NCBI GenBank assembly: GCA_013298995.1
Contig: JAAFJW010000014.1
Location: forward strand, 1-37,689
DNA length: 37,689 nt
Origin: Sphingobacteriales bacterium
GTDB lineage: Bacteria > Bacteroidota > Bacteroidia > Sphingobacteriales > Sphingobacteriaceae
Reading direction: 5' to 3'
Positions 6,759 through 14,214 of this stretch are shown in pieces; position 1 is the first letter of the stretch, and every line of letters starts with the position of its first letter. Under the pieces are notes generated by a model. The model searched no databases, had not been told where the DNA came from, and was given only the letters and a program-made list of their open reading frames with translations. A program made the translations under genes and the position numbers.

Positions 6759-7667
6759 TTACTCCCCATTTTGTAAAACACCCACAGCTTTTTTAGGATT
6801 TACCAAAATATCGTCGTTTGCATCAGGAAGGTTTTTTACATCAACATTATCCTGAAAATGCCATTTGCCGTTTTTAAATTTATAGGCATCGTACGTTAAA
6901 TCGGGTCCCCAAAGCGAAGGCATATTTTTAACTTCGGCATTGGCTGGTGCCAAATGATCGAACACGATATTGCCTTTTTCTTTTACATATTTAAGCAACA
7001 TAGATGCCTCGCTGGTATAGCTAAAAATTATTCTTTTTCTGGTTTTATCATCGTTTTTATTGCCAATAAAAACGGGCAAACCAAAAGTAGGCTTCCCATT
7101 ATCAAACCATAATATATCAATTATTTTTTGGGTAGATTGGCGTGTGCTACCTTTCCAGCCCAATAAAGTATAATAAGGCACTTGCTTGTTGGTGCTATTT
7201 ATAGGGATAATGTTGTAATAAACAGCACCATACCATTTTTTTGGATTAAGTGTAGAGTCTTCGGGGCTTTCCATTTTGGCAAAATTATCGGTAAATGGGT
7301 ATAATTCTAAGTTTTTAGGATTGTTCATCTGCAATGCTCCGTAAAACCTAAATGTACCATCATCACTCATCAAAAACCAAGTAAAAATTCTGAATTTATT
7401 ATCATCAGGTTTTAAAATAGATACCGTAGTTGAAAGCGAATCGAAGGGGTACGAAAACGATTCTTTTTGTTTTAAAGTGTTTACCAATGTTTTAATAAAC
7501 CTATAATTTGCATTCACTCTATTTTGTTCTAAGGTATCGTTGGTAATTATTTTTCCGATTTTTTTTAGCGAATCTTCGAGCTCTCGAAACGGATTGTTAT
7601 CGGTTGTTTGGGCTTTAACAAAACCAGTACAAAGCATTAACACAAGCAATAAATTTTTTCTTATCAT
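6759..7667 (-). CDS. secreted protein of unknown function
   Basis: This 302-aa protein starts with a clear signal peptide (MIRKNLLLVLMLCTGFVKAQ, cleavage after about residue 20) and so should be periplasmic or surface exposed. The mature part is mixed alpha/beta with many aromatic residues (FRIFTWFLMSDDGTFRFYGAL, then WYGAVYYNII, YYTLLGWKG and DILWFDNGKPTFG). It has no catalytic signature I recognise. The repeated aromatic-rich beta segments suggest a beta-sheet fold. It resembles conserved hypothetical proteins of Bacteroidota that occur as single genes. It lies between the zeta-like operon and the divergent hscA gene and has a promoter-like element at 7703-7710. No function can be assigned. 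Confidence 0.75.
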   Translation of the reverse strand: MIRKNLLLVLMLCTGFVKAQTTDNNPFRELEDSLKKIGKIITNDTLEQNRVNANYRFIKTLVNTLKQKESFSYPFDSLSTTVSILKPDDNKFRIFTWFLMSDDGTFRFYGALQMNNPKNLELYPFTDNFAKMESPEDSTLNPKKWYGAVYYNIIPINSTNKQVPYYTLLGWKGSTRQSTQKIIDILWFDNGKPTFGLPVFIGNKNDDKTRKRIIFSYTSEASMLLKYVKEKGNIVFDHLAPANAEVKNMPSLWGPDLTYDAYKFKNGKWHFQDNVDVKNLPDANDDILVNPKKAVGVLQNGE

Positions 7668-7702
7668 TTTAAATATGTAAAAACCTAACGGGGTTTTGGG
7701 TG

Positions 7703-7710
7703 CAAAAATA
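7703..7710 (-). promoter_or_regulatory. -7 element TATTTTTG before the 302-aa secreted protein gene
   Basis: The minus strand reads TATTTTTG, a match to TAnnTTTG, 36 bp before the ATG at 7667. No suitable TTG was found upstream, so this is a half-site only. Confidence 0.35.
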
Positions 7711-7780
7711 TATTAAGCCATAATTATAGCATAAATATCTCTAAATTACAATTGCATAGCATAGCCTCACGCAAAACTGT

Positions 7781-7788
7781 TACATTTG
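7781..7788 (+). promoter_or_regulatory. -7 element TACATTTG before hscA
   Basis: TACATTTG matches TAnnTTTG and ends 14 bp before the ATG, which predicts a very short 5' leader. The nearest upstream TTG (7752-7754) leaves 26 bp, somewhat long for the -33 element. Confidence 0.45.
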
Positions 7789-7802
7789 CAAATTAAAAAA
7801 TT

Positions 7803-9677
7803 ATGGCAAAAATTTCTATAAACTTGGCAATGGGTTCTATCCAAAAACCCGATATTATTGTAGGTATTGATTTAGGTACCACCAATTCGCTGGTAGCTTT
7901 TATTAACCCCGATGGTAATGCGCAAGTTATAAACGATTTAGGCAAAGGTGTTTTGGTGCCTTCTATTATTTACTTTAAGGCAAATAGCGAAACTATTGTG
8001 GGTAACGAGGCAAAAGATTTTTTGGTTACCGAGCCACAAAATACCATATTTTCGGTTAAGCGATTGCTAGGCCGCTCGTACCAAGATATTGCAGCACATA
8101 AAGATTTTTTTGGCTACCAAATTATTGATGATGGTAACGAGGAAAGCCTAGTAAAAATTAAGGTGGGCGAAACTTTTTATTCGCCCATAGATTTATCGGC
8201 TATGATACTAACCGAGCTTAAAAACCGAGCCGAACACGCTTTAAAAACTCCTGTAAAAAAAGCCGTTATTACCGTACCCGCTTACTTTAACGATAGCCAA
8301 CGCCAAGCCACCCGCGATGCTGGTAAACTAGCAGGTTTAGATGTTTTGCGTATTGTAAACGAGCCTACTGCAGCAGCTTTGGCTTACGGTATTGGCTTGC
8401 AGCCCGATGATTTAAGCCATGGCGAGGAAGGTAAAACCATTGCTGTTTATGATTTGGGTGGCGGTACTTTTGATGTATCAATCCTAAAAATAAACAATGG
8501 TATTTTTGAGGTTTTGGCCACCAATGGCGATACTTTTTTGGGTGGTGATGATTTTGACCGAGCCATTATTGATTATTGGATTACCGAAAACAAACTGGAT
8601 AAACAATTATTAACCAACAACAAAGAACTTACACAAAGCATTAGACTTAAAGCCGAAGAGGCAAAAAAAGCATTATCAACCCAAAATTTGTTTAACCAAA
8701 AACTGGGCGATATTTTTTGTACTATTGATAAACAAACTTTTGAAAACCTAATATTACCCAAAGTAGCGCAAACTATTGTAGCTTGCCAAAATGCGTTAAA
8801 CGATGCTGGTTTGGCTGTGGCCGATATTAACGAAATAATTATGGTAGGCGGCAGCACCCGAACTCCGTTAGTAAAACAAAAGGTAACTGCATTTTTTGGC
8901 AAAGCGGTTAACGATAGCATAAACCCCGATGAAGTGGTGGCCCTTGGTGCAGCCATACAAGCCGATGTGCTATCGGGTAATCGTAAAGATATTTTACTGT
9001 TAGATGTTACGCCACTATCGCTTGGGATAGAAACCATGGGTGGCCTAATGGATGTAATTATCCCTCGAAATAATAAAGTACCCACCAAAGCGGGTAGGCA
9101 ATACACCACTTCGGTAGATGGGCAAGTAAACTTAAAAATTGCCGTTTACCAAGGCGAACGAGATTTGGTAAAAGAAAACCGCAAACTGGCCGAATTTGAT
9201 TTAAAAGGCATACCCGCTATGCCTGCTGGTTTCCCAAAAATAGATATTAATTTTTTGCTTAACGCTGATGGTATATTAACGGTACAGGCCATAGAGCTAC
9301 GGTCGGGCGTAAAACAACAGGTTGATGTAAAGCCTATTTATGGCCTAAAAGACGAAGAGGTAGAGCGTATGTTGCTAGATTCGGTTACCCACGCCCAGGC
9401 TGATGTGCAGCAGCGCATGGTTATTGAAGCCCAAACCGAAGCCCAGCAAATGATTTATACCTGCGAACGCTTTATCCAAAAACACGAGGCCTTACTTAGC
9501 CCGCCCGAAATTGCACAAACACAAATTTATATTTCGGATTTAAAACTGGTGGCCAACACCCATGCCAAAGACGATATTTTGAACAAAATAGAGGCCTTAA
9601 ACAACTACACCCGCCCATTTGCCGAACGGGTAATGGATACCGCCATTGCTACCGCTATGAAAGGGAAAAGCATCTAA
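7803..9677 (+). CDS. hscA: Fe-S cluster assembly chaperone HscA (Hsp70 family)
   Basis: This 624-aa Hsp70 should bind the scaffold IscU and use ATP to drive transfer of iron-sulfur clusters to target proteins in the cytoplasm. The ATPase domain is complete: phosphate 1 loop [14 protein letters not shown] (about residues 20-33), RRLG-like segment [29 protein letters not shown], phosphate 2 [14 protein letters not shown] and the adenosine motif [13 protein letters not shown]. The substrate-binding domain (from about residue 395) has [20 protein letters not shown]. HscA rather than DnaK is favoured by the N-terminal extension [12 protein letters not shown], the short C-terminus without the acidic DnaK tail, and the Hsp70 lid sequence. 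No isc genes or co-chaperone hscB lie next to it, so it stands alone. A DnaK paralogue with another role is the alternative. Confidence 0.85.
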   Translation: MAKISINLAMGSIQKPDIIVGIDLGTTNSLVAFINPDGNAQVINDLGKGVLVPSIIYFKANSETIVGNEAKDFLVTEPQNTIFSVKRLLGRSYQDIAAHKDFFGYQIIDDGNEESLVKIKVGETFYSPIDLSAMILTELKNRAEHALKTPVKKAVITVPAYFNDSQRQATRDAGKLAGLDVLRIVNEPTAAALAYGIGLQPDDLSHGEEGKTIAVYDLGGGTFDVSILKINNGIFEVLATNGDTFLGGDDFDRAIIDYWITENKLDKQLLTNNKELTQSIRLKAEEAKKALSTQNLFNQKLGDIFCTIDKQTFENLILPKVAQTIVACQNALNDAGLAVADINEIIMVGGSTRTPLVKQKVTAFFGKAVNDSINPDEVVALGAAIQADVLSGNRKDILLLDVTPLSLGIETMGGLMDVIIPRNNKVPTKAGRQYTTSVDGQVNLKIAVYQGERDLVKENRKLAEFDLKGIPAMPAGFPKIDINFLLNADGILTVQAIELRSGVKQQVDVKPIYGLKDEEVERMLLDSVTHAQADVQQRMVIEAQTEAQQMIYTCERFIQKHEALLSPPEIAQTQIYISDLKLVANTHAKDDILNKIEALNNYTRPFAERVMDTAIATAMKGKSI

Positions 9678-9747
9678 TAAGTTGACCTGTTGTGTTCTAA
9701 TTTATTATTAATCAGCGTTATGTTGTGGTGCGTTAACGATTGCAACG

Positions 9748-9767
9748 GCCTGCCTGCGCAGGCAGGC
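9748..9767. repeat. GCAGGC palindrome, copy 2
   Basis: This perfect 20-bp palindrome, GCCTGCCTGCGCAGGCAGGC, contains the core found at 164-181. It lies 70 bp after the hscA stop codon and immediately before the C/G-rich inverted repeat. Confidence 0.85.
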
Positions 9768-9770
9768 ATC

Positions 9771-9843
9771 CTTTTTTTTCCCTAGCCCCCGAAGGGGAAC
9801 ACGGTTTAAATCCCCCCCCCTCGGGGGCTAGGGGGAAAAAAAG
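9771..9843. repeat. C/G-rich long inverted repeat (CCCTAGCCCCCGA type)
   Basis: A T-tract followed by CCCTAGCCCCCGA is mirrored by TCGGGGGCTAGGG followed by an A-tract. The perfect 13-bp core is extended by the T/A tracts and encloses about 28 bases, within which AGGGG and the run of C can also pair. The T-tract lies on the outside 5' of the stem and the A-tract 3', so it is the reverse of an intrinsic terminator on either strand. CCCTAGCCCCCGAAGGGG-like sequences recur in many Bacteroidota genomes, so this is probably a dispersed repeat and not a gene-specific signal. Confidence 0.85.
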
Positions 9844-9885
9844 ATATAGTCCTTCCTATGTCAGGATAAATTCCAAGCGTGTTAC

Positions 9886-9903
9886 CTTGCCTGCGCAGGC
9901 AGG
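9886..9903. repeat. GCAGGC palindrome, copy 3
   Basis: The third copy reads CTTGCCTGCGCAGGCAGG, with a perfect 14-bp core and one mismatch near the end. It lies 40 bp from the recB stop codon, so the inverted repeat at 9771-9843 is bracketed by copies 2 and 3. Confidence 0.8.
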
Positions 9904-9944
9904 AAACGCCCAAATTATTATAAAACAAAACTTATACATCGTAT

Positions 9945-12900
9945 TTAGGATAGTATTTCATCTAGCAGTTGTATTTTTTTTGCGCTGGGTTGGGCTATAA
10001 ATACGCCTGTTTGCTGGCTGGTGCGTAATCCTCTTACAAACAAATAAATAACGCCGCCAAATTGGGTTTGGTAATTAAAATTGGGCAACCTGCTTTCTAA
10101 ATATTTTTTGGTGGCAAGGGTGTAAATAAGGTATTGTAAGTGGTAGTTGCTGTGGTTCATGGCTTGGGTTAAGCCATCGTTATTATAGTTTTCTATATGG
10201 TTGCCTAGGTAGTTGGATTTCCAATCTAGTACATAATACTTGCCTTGGTGTTCGAAAAATAAATCGATTTTACCGTTCATTACACCTTCTAGGTTATTGC
10301 CTGGGCTTAGGTTTATCTGGGTATTTGCATCTTCTAAGGCTTTTAATTGTGAGATTTTAAACGGCGAAACGGTAAAATCAAACTCAAATTCGTTAATACA
10401 TTTTTTGGCATCAACTGCCGAAAGTGTAAAACTTTGCCCCGCAATATTTAAGGTTGTATTTAGGCTATGTTGCACCAGTTCTAAAAGGTTTGTTTTGTAA
10501 TTATCGGTTTGGTTGGTGGTAAAATTTTTAAGGGTGTTATTGATTGCTTGTGGCCAAGTTTTAGGATTATTGAGCTGTATGTTTTCGAAAATATGGTGCA
10601 GCATATTGCCTGTTTTTGCACCTTTTGCTAAATCGTTAAATATAAAATTATCGTAAGGGTTTGGTTTTTGGTTGCTTTTAATAGTGGGATAATTTACATA
10701 AGGTGCTTTTAAAAACGAGTAACTTAATTTGTGCCAATTTTTTTCGAGCAATTGGAAGTTTACTGGCGAGGGGGAAGTAGGTAGTGGTAAGGGGTTAGTG
10801 GTTAGTGGTGAGTGGTTAGTAGTTAGTGGGTAATTTGAAGTTTGGGTTATTAAATTTGGGTTTGGATTTTGTAGTTCTTTTGTAAAATGGGTTAATGCCG
10901 AAGTTTTATAGTGCGTATTGCGGTAAATAAAGCATTTATATACCGCCCTTGTAATGGCTACATAAATTAATCGGCTATTTTCTTGGTCTTCTTGTTGGGT
11001 TAAAATTTCTTTTTGTGTATCGGTTAAATCAGCTTTAGCTAAAGTTACATATTGGCCTGTTTGGGGTTCTCTAAAACTACAAAAAACATGTTTGGTACTC
11101 GGTACAAAATCTAAATAAGGTGCAAACACGATATTATACTCCAAACCTTTGCTGCTGTGTATGGTAACAATTTTTACGGCTTCGTTGTCGCTTTCTATTC
11201 GTTTTTGGTATTCGTCGCCTTCGTTTTCTTGACCGTTAATGCCTCGGTTTAGCCAGTTTATTATATCTAAATCGCTTAGTTTTTTGCTGGTTTGTGTTTT
11301 GTGTAACAGTTCGGTTATATGTTGTAGGTTGGTAAGGGTTTGATGTGCGTTTTGTTGGCTAAGTTGGCTAACGGTTTGGTAATCGGCCATAAAGGTTTTT
11401 ATGGTGGTAAATATGCCATCGCTTTGCCAAAGGGCTTTATATTTTCTAAATAATTGGGTGGTTTGCTGCATATCTAAAGCCAAAATTTGGGTTTTGCCAT
11501 ATCCTGTAAAAGGCGATAGTAATGCTCTGTTTATGTTGGAACGCTTGGTATCGGCAACAGCCGTTAAAAAATATAAGATGTGTTGCGCTTCGGCGGATTG
11601 TAATATTTTGGCTTCGGTATTGGTGGTTGATTGTATGCCGAGTTTGGTGAGCTGGGCTTGAATTTTTTGTCCATCACCTTTTGTTCGTACCAAAATACCA
11701 ATGTCCGATGGTTTTATTGGCATTTTGGTTTTATCTGCAATGTGAATAAAAAATAGAGAATTAGGTTTTAATAATTCCGAAATTTGGTTGGCAACCGCCT
11801 CGGCAATAAAGTCTTTATTGTTTAAAGAGGTTAGCGTTATAGGTGTTTCTATTTGGTTTGCATTTAATAAATTTCCTTTTGTATTTGGGTTTGGTGAATC
11901 TACTTTTATGTAGTCTATTTTTTGTTCAAAATCTTTAAAATAAAAGGCATCAAATTGCGGGTTTGGTTCAAAAAAAGCATTCATTGCATGGATATAGCTG
12001 GCTGATGACCTAAAATTATGGTTCATGCTATAACAATTATCGGCGGCTTTTTGGGCTTCGAAATAGGTGAAAATATCGGCTTTGCGCCAAGCGTAAATAG
12101 ATTGTTTTGGGTCGCCAATATAAAAAACTACGGTATTGGTATTAAAAGCGGTATCAAATATTTGGTATTGCAGGCGGTCGGTATCCTGAAACTCGTCAAT
12201 AAAAACGGCTTTATATTTGCTTTGTAATCCTTCTATTAATTTGCTGTTATTGGGTTTTAAAATAGCTTTGTTAAGGTTGTAAATTAAATCATCATAACTT
12301 AGCTGATTGTTGCGCTGCTTGTAAGCGTTAATTCCATTGCCTACCTGGGTTATGGCGTTGCAGGTTATTTTGTTGATGATTTGTTTGATAAATTTTGTTG
12401 GTGCTTGCTCTTCGATTTTACGGATGGCTAATTTTTCTAAAATATCAGGGTATAACGCTTTAGGATATTTAGTATTAGGGTTTGAAATTAATCTGAGCCA
12501 ATCATCAACATCATTCTCAACACATAATTTCAGTATTGAGTTTTTAGCATCTTTTACTTGACTAATAGCCCATAAACGCTCTTTATTATCTTCAATAAAT
12601 TGATAAAACTCGATTTTCAATCTTTCATTTTCCTCCTCTAAAACTTTAATATTTGCCAAAATATCGGCTTCGTTTAAAGTAAATTCCACATCATCCTCAT
12701 AAACAAAAAACTTTTTCCCGCTTAAATGTTGTTCTACCGCTTTAAAAATATTATCTCGTTTAAAGCCATTTTCTATTAACATTGATAGCAATTGGGTATC
12801 AATAGTGGTTACTTTTTGTCGCCAAAACTGGTTTACTTCATCTTGCAAAACGGTACTGGTATCTTGCACAAGCTCGGCACCAAAAAGTTGCTGGGTTTCA

Positions 12901-13310
12901 AAGGCAAATTCGTTTAGCGTAAGCTGGCAAAAACTATGTATGGTTAATACCGAAGTTTCATCCAAAAAAAGTACGGCGTTTTTTATTAAATCAGTTATAT
13001 TTTGGTGAGATGATTGCTGGATAGCTGATGCCAAAAGTTCACCAATATCATCAGATTGTAATTGTTTGTTTTGCAGCTGTTTATAGGCGTTGCGCACAAA
13101 TAAGCGTATGCGCTCTTCGAGTTCGGCAACGGCGGCTTTGGTAAAAGTTACCATTAAAATTTCCTTTACAGGGATTTTTTTTTCGATAATTAAACGCAAC
13201 ACCAATAGCGCAATAGAGTACGTTTTACCTGTACCAGCACTAGCTTCTATTAGGTTTATGCCTGCTAGGTTTACCGTTTTTGCATTAAAGGGTTTAAAGG
13301 TTATGGGCAT
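9945..13310 (-). CDS. recB: exodeoxyribonuclease V beta subunit (RecB), helicase-nuclease
   Basis: This 1121-aa protein is the 3'-5' helicase and nuclease of RecBCD, which resects double-strand DNA ends for recombination and degrades linear foreign DNA. The superfamily 1 helicase motifs are complete: Walker A ASAGTGKT (residues 23-30), VTFTKAAVAELEERI, Walker B AVFIDEFQDTD, YIGDPKQSIYAWR, VKIVTIHSSKGLEYNIVFAP and motif VI RLIYVAITRAVYKC. The C-terminal PD-(D/E)xK nuclease has Asp1016 (GKIDLFF), Asp1029 and Lys1031 (LDWK), with the same 13- and 2-residue spacing as the E. coli catalytic triad. An in-frame low-complexity insert, rich in Thr, Pro and Leu (residues about 827-850), lies between helicase and nuclease and derives from a simple DNA repeat. 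It is the last RecBCD gene in the cluster, after the DUF2147 gene. Confidence 0.93.
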   Translation of the reverse strand: MPITFKPFNAKTVNLAGINLIEASAGTGKTYSIALLVLRLIIEKKIPVKEILMVTFTKAAVAELEERIRLFVRNAYKQLQNKQLQSDDIGELLASAIQQSSHQNITDLIKNAVLFLDETSVLTIHSFCQLTLNEFAFETQQLFGAELVQDTSTVLQDEVNQFWRQKVTTIDTQLLSMLIENGFKRDNIFKAVEQHLSGKKFFVYEDDVEFTLNEADILANIKVLEEENERLKIEFYQFIEDNKERLWAISQVKDAKNSILKLCVENDVDDWLRLISNPNTKYPKALYPDILEKLAIRKIEEQAPTKFIKQIINKITCNAITQVGNGINAYKQRNNQLSYDDLIYNLNKAILKPNNSKLIEGLQSKYKAVFIDEFQDTDRLQYQIFDTAFNTNTVVFYIGDPKQSIYAWRKADIFTYFEAQKAADNCYSMNHNFRSSASYIHAMNAFFEPNPQFDAFYFKDFEQKIDYIKVDSPNPNTKGNLLNANQIETPITLTSLNNKDFIAEAVANQISELLKPNSLFFIHIADKTKMPIKPSDIGILVRTKGDGQKIQAQLTKLGIQSTTNTEAKILQSAEAQHILYFLTAVADTKRSNINRALLSPFTGYGKTQILALDMQQTTQLFRKYKALWQSDGIFTTIKTFMADYQTVSQLSQQNAHQTLTNLQHITELLHKTQTSKKLSDLDIINWLNRGINGQENEGDEYQKRIESDNEAVKIVTIHSSKGLEYNIVFAPYLDFVPSTKHVFCSFREPQTGQYVTLAKADLTDTQKEILTQQEDQENSRLIYVAITRAVYKCFIYRNTHYKTSALTHFTKELQNPNPNLITQTSNYPLTTNHSPLTTNPLPLPTSPSPVNFQLLEKNWHKLSYSFLKAPYVNYPTIKSNQKPNPYDNFIFNDLAKGAKTGNMLHHIFENIQLNNPKTWPQAINNTLKNFTTNQTDNYKTNLLELVQHSLNTTLNIAGQSFTLSAVDAKKCINEFEFDFTVSPFKISQLKALEDANTQINLSPGNNLEGVMNGKIDLFFEHQGKYYVLDWKSNYLGNHIENYNNDGLTQAMNHSNYHLQYLIYTLATKKYLESRLPNFNYQTQFGGVIYLFVRGLRTSQQTGVFIAQPSAKKIQLLDEILS
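10762..10832. repeat. in-frame ACTAACC-type simple repeat within recB
   Basis: The coding strand consists of degenerate repeats of CACTAAC/CACTAACC and close variants. It encodes a stretch such as PLTTNHSPLTTNPLPLP. Similar ACTAACCACT tracts are known as intergenic simple repeats in Bacteroidota. Here the tract keeps the recB frame open and forms an interdomain linker. Confidence 0.75.
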
Positions 13311-13351
13311 GGGTTTTGTTGAAACTGTGATTTTATTCGTTTACTAAAAGT

Positions 13352-13780
13352 TTATTTTATTCTTTCAAAAGTTTCGGTACGGCCCCAAAGCGAGATACCC
13401 AAATACCCTCTTACTTTTAAATTTTGATTTTGTAGCCACATATTGCAACTATACGTTTTGCCTGTTAATGGGTCGTAAATTTTACCGTCTTTATACTCAT
13501 TGTCTTGATACTTAAAATCTGTTAAAAAAACCATACCTATTACCTCTCTGGTTCTTAATTGTGGATTTGGGTTTTTGGTATCTTTACTTGGCTTATTGCC
13601 CCAAATAATTTTACCAAAATAATTATCGCCAAGCTTAAAAATCTCTATTTTCCCATCTTTTTTAGGCGACCAATATTGGCCTATAATTTTATCGGGCTTT
13701 TGGGCGTTTGCTGTTTTTATAGTAAATAAAAGTACTATTACAAGTATTTGAATGAGTTTTAGGATATTTTTAAGTATCAT
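13352..13780 (-). CDS. DUF2147 family secreted protein
   Basis: This 142-aa protein has an N-terminal signal peptide (hydrophobic residues 8-22, cleavage near TANAQ at about 26). A DUF2147-type domain follows: IIGQYWSPKKDGKIEIFK, GDNYFGKIIWG, then YKDGKIYDPLTGKTYSCNMWLQ and a final LKVRGYLGISLWGRTETF. These are the usual landmarks of the family, a lipocalin-like beta-barrel of unknown function in the periplasm. The gene sits between the kilA-N remnant and recB, 41 bp from the recB start. It has no obvious functional link with RecBCD and may just lie within its transcription unit. Confidence 0.85.
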   Translation of the reverse strand: MILKNILKLIQILVIVLLFTIKTANAQKPDKIIGQYWSPKKDGKIEIFKLGDNYFGKIIWGNKPSKDTKNPNPQLRTREVIGMVFLTDFKYQDNEYKDGKIYDPLTGKTYSCNMWLQNQNLKVRGYLGISLWGRTETFERIK

Positions 13781-13784
13781 TTTT

Positions 13785-14110
13785 TTATTTAAGTTTATGC
13801 ATACTTTTGCTATTTAACAACGATTTCATTTGTGTAATAGCCATTTTTTAGGTGTAAGCACAAAACTATTTAACCCAGCTTGCTTTCTAAACCCGTCGAA
13901 TTCGACGGGTTTAAAATCAGAATTATACATTAATTCCCAAAAACCTAAAAGTTCAAGAGTGTTTCTGTTCCTCAGCCAATTTTTAATAATATCATCCGTA
14001 TTATTCGCATCTTTATAACGAGCAATATCTGTAAGCGAAATATAATCGCTTTGTTCGCCTTGAAAAACAGTTATCTCTGTTCCCTTTACGTTTATAGTTT
14101 TTTTTGCCAT
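13785..14110 (-). pseudogene. KilA-N domain protein with internal deletion and frameshift
   Basis: From ATG 14110 the frame encodes the start of a KilA-N DNA-binding domain: MAKKTINVKGTEITVFQ, YISLTDIARYKDANNTDDII, NWLRNRNTLELLGFWE, FDGFRKQAGLNSFVLTPKKW. It then stops after LLHK at 13826 (94 aa). Full-length family members are about 250-280 aa. Directly at the break another frame reads AITQMKSLLNSKSMHKLK and stops at 13785. That matches the way the C-terminus of these proteins usually ends (an IAxxQM helix and a short basic tail). So about 150 residues were lost and the two ends joined out of frame. ORF extension upstream to 14260 would overlap recC and is not supported. KilA-N proteins are often phage-encoded or accessory, which suggests an old insertion between recC and recB that is decaying. 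Confidence 0.75.
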
Positions 14111-14214
14111 TGTGCTGTTTTTGATTGTACAAAATTTAGTATTTTTTTGAATTTCAATTCTAAATATGGCGATTTTGCCATAATTAAAAAAATGTTTCCT
14201 GTTTTTTACAAACT

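Noticed and set aside
9771-9843. Intrinsic terminator for hscA and recB
   Set aside because: The T-tract is on the 5' side and the A-tract on the 3' side of the stem on both strands, the reverse of a terminator. It is better read as a repeat.
9740-10000. Plus-strand ORF of 86 aa across the repeat cluster
   Set aside because: It is translated repeat sequence (palindromes and the C/G inverted repeat), ends inside recB on the other strand and has no protein-like character.
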